64,000 nt of DNA, taken from positions 251,507,989 through 251,571,988 of the forward strand of contig CM076190.1 in NCBI GenBank assembly GCA_038277395.1, read 5' to 3'. The translations under genes were made by a program, and so were the position numbers. Of the stretch, positions 32,450-46,059 are shown one piece after another; the first letter of the stretch is position 1, and every line of letters begins with the position of its first letter. Under the pieces are notes generated by a model. That model was not told the origin of the DNA and ran no database searches. It saw nothing but the letters and a program-made list of their open reading frames with translations. The stretch comes from Dryocosmus kuriphilus (taxonomy: Eukaryota > Arthropoda > Insecta > Hymenoptera > Cynipidae).

Positions 32450-35045
32450 ACTAACTAAACTAAGATGTTACAATATTTAAATCTACTTTTCGAGCTTTTG
32501 CATTAGCAAAATTGCTTACAATATCACTGGTTTCAATATGGGTTTCATGTTCGATACCAATTAAAAATAGATTAGTTAATTTACTTTGCGACAATGACGA
32601 CCGTAAGTAATTTTTAATTAACTTCAGTTAAGGACTTTAAGGATATTTCACTTTGTGCCACTGTAACTGGTAAGGTTAGATAAATTCTAAGCGCAGTAGA
32701 CAGGTTCGGAAATATTTAAATTAGATTGTTTAAAAATAAATAATTCAAAATTTCTAACGGGACAGAGTAATTGTCGACGAATATTGGTAAAAGTTCGATT
32801 TCATTAAACAGATTGTTTTCATCAAAATCCGAACTTGAACCAGTACCACTGCTCAATTTATTTTGCAAATTTGAACAGTGCGATCTTTTTTCTTTTGAGT
32901 CTAATTTTTTCCAATTGTTAAGGTTTTGCAAAAAAAGAAAAAATTATGCTGCTTTCATTTAAAAGTTCGGAACGTTCGTCTAGTCTTGTTATAGCGGTGT
33001 CAAGCAAATAATAGTCAAAATTTACTTTAAAATCGGTTTCTGTTTCTGTGACAGCTTCATCTACAGCTCCATAGTTAAATATTCGTCTTCTGGGACGCGG
33101 AAGTGTCGTAGCGAGAAATTCTTTTGCAGCATCAACCTCCTCAGCTATACTGTTTTTGCGTTAGTGGTCAATTCCTTGAACGCGGACTCTGTTCGACTTT
33201 CTACCAAACGCTGTTTGACTTTATCTATCATTTTGACTGCCTTTGGAAGAATAATGTCGGATTTCTGTAAGGCTTTGCTGACAATATTAGCTTTCGATAA
33301 TATGCCATAACAAATAACTATGGAGCAGGTGAGTTTGAACGACTTTAATTTTGATAATATAGAACTAGCTACGTTTCTTGTGTCGGCATTTTTTCTAGGA
33401 TTGGAGTAAATTTAATATCAGGCATCATAGACCTCTCTTAGGTTAAAAACGAAGAGCTCTTAACGCTTCCACTCGGCTCTCCCATCGGGTAGTAGTTGAC
33501 GGCTTAAGAGTCAAAGTAGATACCTCGCTAATTAGTATTTGTCAAGGAGCAGTTGACGCCGAAAAAAATACATAAATTTCTTGAACAATGGAAAAAAGTT
33601 CGTTATTTCTAATGAAATTTTAGTGGCGCCATTCACTACTAAATTAGGACTGTATGCCGCACAAGGAACGTAGAATGCTCGTGGGTTAATTTCTAGAATT
33701 CATTTTTGCAGACCTATGTTATTACCATTCATGTGGGGGGGCCATTATCGTAACCTTGACCGCGCATATCCTATGAATCGATGTTAGAAGTTGATAAGAA
33801 ATTTAATAGAAATGTCATCAACCCCTCACCAGTAGTATCTTTTATAAGAAAGAAACCCAGAAAATGGTCCTTCACTTCAAATTTTCTTGTAGAGGTATTG
33901 AGAAAAACGAATCGAGCAACGACTGAAACCTGCTCTTCGTGGAAGATATCAGGAGTACAGTCTAAAATTATAGAAAAGTATTTTGATTGTTTTAATTTCG
34001 ATAAAATAATCTTCTTTATTCTATCTACCAAAAGTTGAATAATTTCATTTTGAATATTATGACCGAGATAATGAGTCATACAAGTCTGAGCCTTCTGAAG
34101 GCGAGCAACGTGTCTCGCTAACACATCATCGAAATTAGAAATACATTCAATAAGTTTAAAAAAATTACCATTGTCAGATTGAAAATTTTTGTCTGACTTT
34201 CCTCTTAATGCTAAACATGGTCTCGCTAGAAAATAAATAATACTAATTATACGTTCAATTACAGCCGTCCACCTTTTTTTATCGTGATTAATTTCTGCTT
34301 GATTCATAAAGTCTACAGTCCTTCCTTTCAAAATATTAGTTTTTAAATCCAGACATTTCTTGATGCTCGTTAGATGTCCTGTGCTTTTTTCATGACGTTC
34401 TGTGCTTCTAGACAAGTGCTGCCAATCATTGTAGCCCGTTTTACTATATGAACGGAGTGACATCAGCATTAAAAAGTTTACAGTAAAAACAATAGACAGA
34501 ATCATTTGATTTTGAGTATACAAGCCAGTCTTTTTTAACGGTTTCGTCATTTAATAATTTCTTTGTATAATATGAATTCGAAAACGACCTATTTTTATTA
34601 TTCGTTGGATACACATAATTATTTATCTATACTGGTCCGTGATCTAACAAACATATTCTAAACTTATCTGATATCACTTGAGGCCATAATGCAAGATCAT
34701 TCATTGCACCTTCTCCAATCAGCTCTTCCATAGATACATCCTCTTCAATTAGCTCTTCCATAGACATATCTTCTTCAATTAGCTTTTCCAAGGATACATC
34801 GTCACATTCAGTGGGGTCTGGATCAACACAAACTGTTGTCGGCGTCGTTTGTGAATAAGGTTCTGCTGAAACGTCCTGGTTTTCTTCTGTAACTACATCC
34901 TTAGAAGCTGAAGACGGCGGTTTAAGTAATTTTGTAATGGAGCTAGTGTCCTTCTTCAAATGTATTGTTCTCCAGTTTTCTTTTCCGGCTCCGTGCTCCA
35001 GAAAGTTTTTTTTTATTACCACCATCAGTATCATCAGACACCTAA
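32450..35045 (-). pseudogene. hAT transposase (ZMYM1/TTF-type), many breaks
   Basis: The minus strand starts with SDDTDGGNKKKLSGARSRKR (35040), then frameshifts. An acidic repeat follows (EELIEEDVSMEELI, three units, 34690-34800), then LWPQVISDKFR and a broken zinc-finger region (YCFYCKLF). The longest open piece (34550-33771) has QHLSRSTERHEKS and ILDCTPDIFHEEQVSVVARF. Downstream come RGQGYDNG with a shift, and near the end a dimerisation-like block (FPNLSTALRIYLTLPVTVA, 32700-32620). Order and motifs match ZMYM1-like hAT transposases with a TTF zinc finger and DUF4371. At least eight stops or shifts are present. Confidence 0.8.
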
Positions 35046-35129
35046 TAATAACAAAAGAAAATCAGAAAAACAATCATTTTAAACATGAACCAATAATAGT
35101 TTTTCATTGGAACCGTTTGCGTACGTCGA

Positions 35130-35808
35130 ACCGTGAAAATAATGTGAGACGACTTCTCAAAAAATCTGCTGACTGCTTAATTTTTTACCAATCCTAATAA
35201 TCTTTTTTTAATACTCGAAATGAATTATACCTTCACGTAGCACTGTCACTTTTTTGATAATCCGTAAAGAACTAACCTAAAATGAAGCTGAAAAGCGGAG
35301 TTCTGTAATAAACTTGCCAAATTTACAGCTTCTAAACATGGTTTGAATTATGTGTTGATTATTGTTTAAGATAGAAATGAAAAATTAAACAATTACATAT
35401 TCTAAGCTGTTGATTATTACCACTCGGTTATGAAAGTTGCTTGCTGCGAATGCAATACTAAGAAATACGTTGTGCAAAATAAAACAGGTAAGTGAAATGA
35501 GATTTCAAATTCAAGATTTCTTGAATTTATGTCTATTATTTTCTCTTAAAAAAAATCTTAATGTACAGAGACAAAATCAACACTTTATGAAAAGATCTAA
35601 GAAAAGTATTTTTATGGAAACATGTAATCATAAAACTTCGCTTTTAGCTTTATTTTAGGTTAGTTTTTTGCAGAAAATAAAGAAAGTGGCAGTATTACGT
35701 GAAAGTATAATTTATTACGAGTATTTAAAAAGATTTATTAGGATTAAAAAAAATTAAGCAGTCAGCAGATTTTTTGAGAAGTCGTCTCACATGATCTTCA
35801 CTGTAACG
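35130..35808. mobile_element. Palindrome-ended MITE nested in hAT
   Basis: About 80 bases from GTGAAAATAATGTGAGACGAC at the left are mirrored at the right (ending GTCGTCTCACATGATCTTCAC). The arms continue through TCTGCTGACTGCTTAATTTT. The 500-base middle holds no supported gene. It lies upstream of the hAT transposase start. No target duplication could be fixed. Confidence 0.6.
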
Positions 35809-36592
35809 GAATAGTAACGGAAAGTTTCTATAATGTTTTTTCACTCTAAAGCTGGTTTTTAACGCAGATGACACCAGATGACGCGAATGATATTATCTTT
35901 GTCCAAATGCACTTTTTAGTTTTAATATCGGATTCACGAAAAAACAGATTATTATTTCAAGCTTAATTTTAGAGAACCTTGTACTAAATAATACGCTTCA
36001 TATTTATATATTAAACACTCAACTGGGAAGAAAATATTTCACTAGAATAGAAGAATCATAGTAAAGACGATTTAAATAACGAAAATCGTACTTACCTTTC
36101 GTGTGCTGAAAATCCTTTTCTTAGTAAATTATTCACATCAAATACTTTTAAACAGCACTCCAGTGCATTCCCGATCGTTTTTCCACCAAACTTTAAAAAT
36201 ACAAATAATAAGCGCCTTGAGAGGCAGATCTACTAACTTTTCGCCCTCTTCGCTTTCCGCGCATCAAGCAAGCCACCTCTGAACGCGGCAGTAGCTAAGA
36301 GAGGGATAGATAGTCTCAGGGTGCTATCTATCTTTTTCTTTTTCATTAGAAGTGAACGGATACCTTCACTTGCAGAACAGCTTGTGGGCGGCGGGTATAT
36401 GGCTTGTCCGCTCTATTTGTGATAATTCTATGGTGCGAACTCTGGCAACTGACGGTGCGGCACTCACTCACCTCTCGAGCGCGCGGAAAAATCAAATTGT
36501 TTAACTACGGCAGCCAGCGGCGCTCCACGGGACCTGGCGCCCGGGTTCTGGGCACACCTTGCACCCATGGTTAAGCCGATCCTGAGTGTGCT

Positions 36593-39500
36593 GATGCATC
36601 TAACTGGTCTTCCTTCTAAGCGGTTCAGGAAACCCGTGATTGAAGAGCGGGCTAAATAGGTCTTCCTCCTGCGGGCTGCTAGAAGTAAGTGAACGACATC
36701 TGACTTCAATTCCGAGTGCAGACCGCGAAAATCGCGGACCCAAGCTGCATCCCCACCTAATCTACCTTGCGTGCGCACTCGTTGACCGTACGATATGCGT
36801 ATATTTGTCGACAGATGTACGACACGCTCCAGTTTCTATTCAAATTAGGGCAGCGGCGTTCTTTCACGGGTGTGCCTAGCGTTATTTCGTCCGTCCCTCA
36901 CTATTTGCGTGATATTGGAATTCTAAATATCACTTAAGACTAAGATTATTACTTAAGTATGTCGGACTGCCTCAAGGTGCATTGTCGAGAAAGTTTCAAA
37001 TAGAGAGAGCTTCATGAAAGGAAATTCAAAGATTATGATCTTATTGCTCATTTCTTTGTGAGGGTCGGGGGCAATGCGAACTATTACTTTCCTAAACCGA
37101 AAGGACTTCGAACTTCTGATAATCTTTTAATTTTAGGCAGGATTGTTATAAAAGTTGTGGTCGCCATTGTAAACGATTATTCGTTTCAAAGGGGTTCGTC
37201 TGACGTTTTCCGCCCTCAACATCTTCGGGTAAGATAATCCCTAAATGGATCAATATTTCAGTTACATACTTTGAATCTTCGAGTACTATTAGAGGGTGGA
37301 AGCAGATGGAAAGAAAGATTAAAGAGAAAACCAGCAGTTAGCAAAGAGGGTCCTCAAATATCCCAAGGATCCTCGGAGAACTCTTTCGAATATCGTTAGA
37401 AAATACAGCGTATGCTTCATTGATTCCTAAGGTGAACAAAAAAAAGAAATATTTAAATGCTAGTTATAATAGGGCATATATGCAAACATATACTCAAAAC
37501 AATATATTAAGGACTAGAATTAGTCAAAACTTTCTGCATCCCTAGATGTAATATTCCTTTTATATAAATAGAAGAAAGGTTTGTGAGTTCTAGCTGTGCC
37601 GGATATCACACCTCCTTCTTCGAGAAATATCGTAGTGAGGAAGACATTTTCTGCACCGGGTGATGATAAGAATTAGCAAGCGAGAATATGACGTAGGAAT
37701 AGAGTGAGAAGATAACACATGAGTAATATTATGTAACACATGACACTTCTCGGTTAAAAAGAAAACAAGGTCTAATGATTTAAGACAATCTATATCTATA
37801 TGTATATACAAATTTGGTACATAAAAAAATGAGTCAGAAGTTAGACTAAGTAAAGTTTGAAAATATGTAGTCAGTTACAAGAGTAGTTTAACCGAATACA
37901 ATATTGCAGTTTCAGAAGTATGTAGTTAACGAATTTAACACACACCATTTACTTGGTGGTTAATAAACATTAGTAGTATTACAAACATTTAAGATGTGCA
38001 TCAAGGAACGCAAACCTAAGCAAAGTATTAGCTGAAAAAATTCAAATAAAATAAGTCTTAGTTTACGTGTAAATACAAGAAAAAGCAGATTAAAGGAATA
38101 AGCATAGCTTATTATGAATAACCTGGCGAACACGTTTGTTATACTAAATAAATCTAGGACACACATATTCGCTCTTATTTCATACTTTAGTATAAATTAT
38201 AATAAGGTTATGCGTTCAAAGGACTAACCTAAACGCAAACATTAGGCCTACGATCGAGTGGATGCAGAAGAGTTAAATTTGAATCAAATTCAGATGCAAT
38301 CACGTGAGTGGTCGTTCCCTTTGATTGTACTTACTTAGCGATATTTGCCTACAGATATTTTCCGTGCATGATAGCCGAATTGTTTTATTTCGAGAAGGGG
38401 TTGCTGAGTGGTTCATTGAGGCATCCAAGAGTTAATGACATTCTAATTATATAAAATAATATTCAAAGATGGAGACCTACTATTGGAATTGATAAAAGTT
38501 CTTTTAATAAGGTGCCAAATAAGCATAACAAAAATCCTTTAAACTATTGAAATCAATAGAAACTTGTTGAAATTAAATTATATTTATTCTATAAAGTTCT
38601 TTAAACAATTCTTAAAAACCTCCTATAATCCCTTGAAGATATTTAAACCCAGCGAAAAAATTTCTAATCATTGTAGAACTCATAAAATCCCTTAAATATA
38701 GGTGAACCCCTGGAAATCCCTGAATATCTCTAGAAATGTTTCTGAATATGTGGAATTCCTAAGAAAATTGATTGTATTTCTATGAAATATTTTGAATTTC
38801 TGCATAATATTCTTCAAAAATATTTAATATGTTTTAAAATTCCTCCAAAAACTTAAAAATCTTTGGGATCCTCTACAATCTTGGGAATAATATGAAATTC
38901 CCTGAGATCCGAAAAAAATTTTGGAATCCCTAGAAATCTTCTTAAACCTAATTTCATTTTGTTTCATTAATGTAAATTCAAAACCATAAATTTCCAGAGA
39001 AAATCAACAAATGTAATTTTTTGTATTAACAAAAAGAAACGTTTCTTTTGTTGCGTATGGAGAAGAAATATAAATTCTAAGATTTACAGCTTTAAAAATA
39101 TACAAGTAACTGAAAACTTAACGATAGTTAATTTTTCATAAAAAGTAAGTACAAAACAGTTGAGATTGAAATATGGAGGTTAGACTGCTGATCACGCGTC
39201 TTGTCATGCCGACAATGTTATGTCATAGACAATGTACATAAATTAACTATTTTTTTTAACTGTTCGCTCCTTTTTGTTCCGATGTTGATGAAATTTAATA
39301 CTTAATTGCAACCGGAAGCTGGGACGAGGATATTCAACGAGACAATAGAAATTTAATACTTAAAGTGAATTTGTTTTAACTGTCTTTTAAAATTTTGAGT
39401 TCGTCAGCCTTCCTTTTTTACATAGTATTGTTTTGTTATTATTGGCACTTTTTCACTTTCGCTGATAATCCAAGATGGGCTGCTGGTATCCTCCAAGATT

Positions 39501-40661
39501 TGTTGGTGGTGGTGGATTCCTCAGAGCGACCTGATACCAGGATTTAGAATTCCAGTCTCAGGCATTCTGGTGTATTGGTGATGGGATCCGTAAAGAAACC
39601 GGATCCTAGAATTTTGTAGATTTAGCAGATTGGTATCGTGATCGTACCACTGAATCTAAGGTCGACCAAATGGGTTATAAGACCCCCACTTTCCACTTCA
39701 AACGAACTCGTAAGGTAGGACAAAGTAGATAACAGAAAAAAGGCTGGACTGATTGACAAAATACCTTATACTGACGACGACGGGCTTACGAAATCACGGA
39801 AGATCTGATAGGAACTGAACGGATCTAGTTGACGGGCCTATTCGGTCGTAGGTCCAGGTCAACGATTTGATGTCAATGCGAAGGAGGCAGACGGGACTGA
39901 CGAGATGTGTAAGCCGGACAACTGATTAAAAAAAACTTACTATGACAATCCGTACCGCCGATTACCAAAAACTGACCCGGATTAGGGAGACTCGGATTCT
40001 TTTAAAGCTGGTTTGTCTTCGTTGTCATGTACAAAAGGGTAGGTGTTGTCCTCGCCCCCGCTACTTGGTCTTCGTCTACTCGTACAATAAGCTTGATTCT
40101 CGACTGATCGATTGCTATCAATTAGATTTAGAGTGCTTTTCAATTTAAGTGTTAGGAAAATTTACCGAGTCGTATTGTCAACAATTTAATCTTTTCAGAG
40201 AGCACGAATCCTGGGGATTGTATGCAATTTCGTCCAAATAACTTAAAGACGCCGCTATTGATTATTTTTATGTGTGCCGAAAGAATACTATCATGACTCA
40301 CCTTTTTATAAATTATAGTATAATATGACATGCTTCACAATACGGACATAAATGAGGAGGAAAAAGAGAGAGGGGACTTGTACAATTTACACTCCACTGA
40401 AGTGTTGCAACTGAGTACCACTTAGTTCTTGGTTATTTTCTATTTCCTGTCACATGTCAGTCTATTATTAGAGCATATTTCTTCGACTAAAGGTTGTCTA
40501 AATGAAAGGATGGAATTGGTATCGAGAAATGTACTAAGAAGAAAATTAAATCATCACATTCAAAGTGTTGCGGGTAATATTCCGTAAGCAAAGTTAGATT
40601 AAAACAACGGAAGATACAATTTAGTTGATATGGTAACCATGCCCAATGTCGTAGGTAAACA
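36593..40661. other. Gene-poor spacer
   Basis: No ORF with recognisable motifs was found on either strand. The composition is AT-rich, with scattered stop codons. Only the repeat field at 38520-38960 stands out. Confidence 0.5.
38520..38960. repeat. Second TTGAAATCCC-type repeat field
   Basis: Words such as CCTTGAAGATATTTAAACCC, CCCTGAAATATCTC and TTGAAATCAATAGAAACTTG recur. The character is the same as 28290-29060. Confidence 0.5.
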
Positions 40662-40734
40662 TTACACAGGCCAACAAAAAAAAAAAAAAAAATTTTCTGG
40701 AGCCCAAGCTAGACCACCATACCCATACGTTTTT

Positions 40735-41290
40735 GAGGTCGCTGAATCCGAATCCGGGGTCAGTTTGACCCCATCAGATCAGAATAAAGGTCAATTCAAG
40801 GTCAAAGTCAAGAAAACCGTTAGATTGGAGAGAACCTCGACTCTAAGACGTTTTCAGGGTCACTGAATCTGAATCCGGGGTATTTTGACCCAATAAGGTC
40901 AGTATCAAGGTCAAGTCAAGGTCAGGATGAGAAATAATGATCTAATCAGTGTGAATTGTTACTCTAAGACGTTTCTGGGGTCGCTGAATCTGAATCTAGG
41001 GTCATTTTGACTCCATCAGGTGGGGCTTAAGGTCATTCTAAGTTTAACAATTAAAAAAACATTTAATTAGAGAAAACCTGTACTCTTATAGGTTTTTGTG
41101 GTCGCTGAATCCAAATATGGGATAATTCCAGGATCATGTTACATTCTAAAAAAGAGCAAAAATATTGAATCTGAGAAAGCCACTCTTCTAAAACGTTTCT
41201 GAGGTCGCTTAATCTGATTCTGGAGTCATTTTCGCCACATCAGGTAAGTATCAGGGTCAAAAGAAATTGTTTAAAATGATTTTGGTTACA
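40735..41290. repeat. Left arm: five roughly 120-base tandem repeats
   Basis: Units contain GGTCGCTGAATCCGAATC, GGGTCATTTTGACCCCATCAGGTCAG and AAGGTCAAGTCAAGGTCA. The palindromic GGTCANTTTGACC lies inside each. Unit starts are near 40735, 40858, 40978, 41100 and 41205. Confidence 0.8.
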
Positions 41291-42052
41291 ATATCTGAAT
41301 CGTTACATTGAATTTCGAAAGTTATCACCTGATTTAGTGCTTTTTTAGGTATCTAACCCTTTTATCTTTTTTGTTTATGATTCCGAAGCAATAGTGTATT
41401 TGACGTTATCAGGTCAGGGTTGACGTTATTCTTCTGCATGGGCAGTAGTGATAACAGAAGCGATATTTTATGGACCAACGATGCTCCCCTAAACTACGGT
41501 TAACAGGTGTGGATCAAGTTTCCGAGTACGATCCTCCGGAGTACGCACATTGGCGTTAGAGATTAAAAATTAAACAGCTTCTTGAGCGCAATTCCATTTA
41601 CGCTTACCACTTAGAGGGCAATCTTCAACATGCTCGAACATTTTGGTTATGATCAAAAGACTTAGTGTAGCGTAACTGATAAGCTCAACTTTAGTTTCTG
41701 AGCAAATAACTCAATTTCTGCAACGACAGTCCGATATTTCCGCATAAATTCAAAATCCTGCTACCGCGAGGGATACTGGGACGATGACAACTGCTTCGAA
41801 AGCAGACGTGTAGAATGATTCGCTTTCCAGTCCAATGTGGTATCGAAGCCAGCGTGGCACGCTGCCTTGCAGGGGGGCATTAGGGTGCGAGGATGAAGCC
41901 GTAGCGTGTCTGACGAGTTGACGTTGTCCTCGTCAAAGTCAGAAAGCTCTCATACTTAGACCTGGGGATGTATGAGAGTTATCACCCCCAAGATGGCGGA
42001 CTCACCTGCGATCGGTCCAGGATCCCTAATGCGTGGGTCTTCGTAATTTTTG

Positions 42053-43893
42053 ATGGTATCTAAAATAAAACGCAAACATAAAACAGCTTTTAATAAAAAG
42101 ACTTCAAAGTCTTTGTCACAAGCCAACCCGGGAAGTACTTCATCTGAACATTCTTGCAATAAAAATCCTAATGCATTTTGTTACATATGTGCCAAGTATT
42201 ACTTTGCAGCTAAACGGAGACCATTATCAAATAATACCAAGAGAATTTACAAGGATTGTTTTGGGATTGATGTTGCGAACCAAGATAAAAAGTGGACTCC
42301 ACACGAAGTATGCAGTGCTTGTTACACGGTGATGACAAGATATGATTCCAAAAAAGAATCTGAAGTGAAGTTTGTGAAACCTGCATGTTGGCGAAAACCA
42401 TTATGGGAAGAAGACTGTTATATCTGCATGACAAATGTAACAGGAATTAACAGAAAAAACATCATCGTCTTCAATATCCTGACGCACCAAACTTGATAAG
42501 ACCAGTAGAGAAAAATGACGACATTGACCATGAACTGGAAACTTCAATCAATTCTCCTGAAAGTATGTCAATCCGAAACGATTGCTATGTGGATGAGATT
42601 GAAGAACAGAAATCTTCAAGCGATGAAAGAGAGAGTGCAAGCAGTCAAAACTGTGTAACTATTGATCAAGACAACGCTCCCAAAACTATAAGTCAAGAAG
42701 GGATGAATGATCTTGTGAGAGATTTAGGTTTAGCTAAGGATAAAGCGGAATATTTAGCTTCATTCATGAAACAACACAACTGGCTATCTAAAGACACAAG
42801 AGTATCATTTTACCGGAACAGAGAAGAAAACTTTAGAAAATATTTCACGTTGATACAGGAACCTTCATTAGTATATTACAATGACGTGGAAGGGTTAATG
42901 AATGAAATGCATACGGGAATATATAAAGGTGACGAATGGAGAATATTCATAGACTCCTCTGAGCAAAGTCTGAAGGCAGTATTACTCCATAACACCAATA
43001 TATATGCTCCAATACCAATAGCGCATTCAACCGTACTAAAGGAAGAATATAGTACATTGAAATTCATATTAGAGACAATTAAATATTCTGAGGACAAATG
43101 GTTGATTTGCGGCGATTTTAAGATCTTAACTATATTGTTAGGACAACAAGCTGGATATACGAAACATCCTTGCTTTTTGTGTCTATGGGACAGTAGAGAT
43201 CGCGCAAATCACTATGTTAAAAAAACATGGACGGACAGAACCTGTCTCCAGACAGGTTCTGCAAACATGTTACACGAACCACTGGTTGATCGCAGTAAGG
43301 TTTTGCTTCCACCTCTCCACATCAAACTCGGCTTAATGAAGAAATTTGTTAAAGCTTTGGATAAAGCTGGAAAATGCTTCGAAAAACTTAATGAACTTTT
43401 TCCTCATCGTAGGGACGCAAAAATCACTCAAGGTATCTTCGATGGACCACAACAAATACGCAAAAAAATGAGAGATGGTGACTTCGTTTCTACAATGAAT
43501 GACAAGAAAAAAGCAGCCTGGATAAGTTTTAAAGATGTTGTAGAGAATTTTCTTGGGAACCATAAAAGTGAAAACTACGAAGAAATAGTGGTTCAAATTA
43601 TACCGAATTATAAGGAGCTAGGGTGTTTGATGAGTCTAAAGTTACGCTATTTGCACTCACATATAGATTACTTCCCAAAAAATCTAGGAGATTTTAGTGA
43701 GGAGCAAGGGGAGAGGTTCCATCAAAACATAAAAACAATGGAAATGAGATATCAAGTTCGATGGGATGTCAATATGATAGTTGATTACTGCTGGTCACTA
43801 AAGAGAGAAAGTAACAAGAACGGAGTAAAGCGTAAAAAGAAACCGGTCCTTACATTTTTTGAGGACAAAAGGGTTAAATTTCACAAAAAATAG
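42053..43893 (+). pseudogene. Transposase-like protein, one frameshift
   Basis: ATG 42053 (MVSKIKRKHK) opens a roughly 610-residue frame broken once, at an A-run near 42456-42462. The second frame continues through PDAPNLIRPVE. The N-terminal region has Cys pairs (CYICAKYYF, CSACY, CYICM) that look zinc-binding. A long conserved core includes FIDSSEQSLKAVLLHN, ICGDFK, HPCFLCLWDSRDR, LLPPLHIKLGLMK, FLGNHKSENY, LHSHIDYFP and GERFHQNIK. The Asp of FIDSS, the Asp of CGDFK and the Glu of GERFHQ could be an RNase H-like catalytic set; this is inference. The family is common in arthropods and I do not know a formal name. The near-intact state suggests recent activity. It ends at TAG 43891. Confidence 0.7.
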
Positions 43894-43974
43894 TGAATCT
43901 AGTGGTAACTCCCGAAATACAATGTAACTGTTTAGAAATTTTAACAAACAGCATATTACACAATTTCGTTTCAC

Positions 43975-44515
43975 CCTGATCCTCACCTAATGGGGTGAAA
44001 ATTATCCTAGAATCAGATTAAGCGATCCCAGAAACATATCAGAAGAGTGGCTTCCTCAGATTAAATGTTTTTTTCTCACTTTAAGGCCGTAACATGACCT
44101 TGATCCTGACTTCATTAGGTCAAATTAACCCTATATTTGGATTAAGCGACAAAAAACGTATAGGAGTAGAGGTTTTCTTTAATTCAATGGTTTTTTAATT
44201 GTTGAGCTTAGAATGACCTTAATCCCCACCTGATGGAGTCAAAATGACCCTGCATTCAGATCCAGCGACACCAGAAACGTCTTAGAGTAACAATTCACAC
44301 TGATTAGATCATTATTTCTCATCTTGAGCTTGACTTGACCTTGATACTGATCTTATCGGGTAAGAATGACACCAGATTCGGATTCAGTGACCCTGACAAC
44401 GTCTTAGAGTAGAGGTTTTCTCCGATCTAACGGTTTTCTTGACTTTGACCTTGAACTGACCTTTATCCTGACCTGATGGGGTCAAACTGACCCCGGATTC
44501 GGATTCAGCGACCTC
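43975..44515. repeat. Right arm: five roughly 120-base tandem repeats (inverted)
   Basis: Mirror copies of 40735-41290, with TGACCTGATGGGGTCAAAATGACCC-type cores near 43980, 44100, 44225, 44345 and 44465. Copy number equals the left arm. Confidence 0.8.
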
Positions 44516-44583
44516 AAAAACGTATGGGTATGGTGGTTTAGCTTGGGCTTCAGGAAATTTTTTTTTTTTGTGGGGCTGTGTTA

Positions 44584-46055
44584 CTCACGCGAAGGTAATG
44601 TTTGTTGCATGAAAACTTTATTCTTAAATGAGGGCAAAGATTACACTTGGTTTTTCCTGTGTTAACGGTTGAGTTTACTGAAATGCATAATCGTCTAAAC
44701 CCATAGTATTATTAAAAATATTTAAACTCAGGCTAAAGTTAGGTTATTTTTGGTGCTGAAAATTAATATGAGCCTAAGAGCAAATTCTTATAATGTATCC
44801 GGCCAGTAATATAAGTACTATTCTAGGTTAATACTATGTTACTTATGTTACAGGCGCTTTTCAAGCTGCAATTTCGCGTACACTGAATTACTGAGTAAAT
44901 TCGTTTTCTCAAATGAATCGAACGTCTGTGTGTCCGTAAATATCTTCTACACTTCCGCTTCTGATTTGTCTGCCGCGTGAACTACTCTTCTCTTCGATGT
45001 TTCCTTATTTTTTCCTTGTCTATAACAAAATTCTCTTTTCGGACTGGGACTCCATCAAACTGGAGGAAATAAATGAAAATGCTGTCGGGCCAGACTGCCC
45101 TCATCTGTTTATTATAGAGGAACTCAAAAGATTTGAGCGCTTTTACCTATCCTCATCGGAACTGATGCCTAGGGCTTGGACAGTAGTCGCTCCTCCATCT
45201 ATCATCAACAGAAACATGACCTCGTCACGTGGACAACGGAACCTGTAGAATAAACTCCGGGAGGGCAAACGGAGGATGAATTTTGTGCAGGTCACTGGAC
45301 TGTAGAAGCCTCGCAGAGTTGGAGGTGACGACAAACCCTAATCGATGACGCATTAAAGAGATTGCTGGCAGCTCTCGCAGCTGGTTAACTGCACTCTTTC
45401 TCTAATCTAAATTTCGGGGCTGAAAGGTCTTGAGTTGGATATATGGAAAAATATGAAAGGAAATAATATAATGCTAGATTAATACTAAATAGAAAAATTG
45501 AAACCAAAATGTTTGGGAGTGTCGACTTTAATATTAATGTAAATTTCGTGTATCTAGATAAAAATAGGAAACACGAAAGAGAAAAATACTAAAAGTTCCT
45601 AAGAATAGAATTCGGCGCGAGCAGGAAGAATAAAGCATAACAAAATGTAGCTTGTAGTTCTTATAGGTACAAGCGGATAAAAAAAAACGTTCTCGTTGAA
45701 GACATTATTTAATAAAAATGTTTCAATATTTCTTTATTTTCAGGGTTCCATGTTTAATACAAATTTACGTGAAAATTTAATAAAAACATTAAGCGTGAAT
45801 TCTCGAGCATTTCTTTCGACTTACAATCAATTACTTAAATTTAGATATGTATGAAAGAAGTGCCCCTTTTTACTTTTTTTATCAAAACAGTAATTATATG
45901 AAGAAAAAAATAGCCTTTTTAAGTGTCAAAATTAATCAATGAAATAAAACATTAGGCTACTTTTTTCATAATGACACTATTTTTATATTCTTTTTTGGTT
46001 CTATAAAGTACCTCGAAGCATGAATACTATATTTTCATTTTACATTTTTTGAAGC
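44584..46055. other. Spacer without supported gene
   Basis: AT-rich. An 83-codon ORF at 44997-45248 has no motif I recognise and no relatives in the window, so it is not called. Nothing else is seen. Confidence 0.4.
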
Positions 46056-46059
46056 AGAA

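Larger units (their letters stand above)
32102..36584 (-). mobile_element. hAT transposon (4,483 bp) with exact 8-bp target duplication
   Basis: Termini begin CAGGGGCGG (left) and CAGGATCGG (right, inverse). AGTGTGCT is duplicated exactly at 32094-32101 and 36585-36592, the 8-bp duplication expected for hAT. GC-rich ends surround an AT-rich core. A transposase pseudogene lies on the minus strand, and a palindromic insert sits at 35130-35808 upstream of it. Confidence 0.9.
40665..44580 (+). mobile_element. 3.9-kb CACAG-ended DNA transposon
   Basis: Ends read CACAGGCC.. and, inverse, CACAGCCC.., flanked by TTA (40662-40664 and 44581-44583). Arms of about 0.6 kb are inverted copies, each starting with an A-run and GGAGCCCAAGCTAGACCACC and then five 120-base repeats. 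One transposase-like gene sits between them. A 3-bp duplication with CAC ends would fit the CACTA/CMC group, but the superfamily is not proven. Confidence 0.75.

Noticed and set aside
44997..45248. 83-codon ORF as a gene
   Set aside because: No motif, promoter or splice signal I could support.
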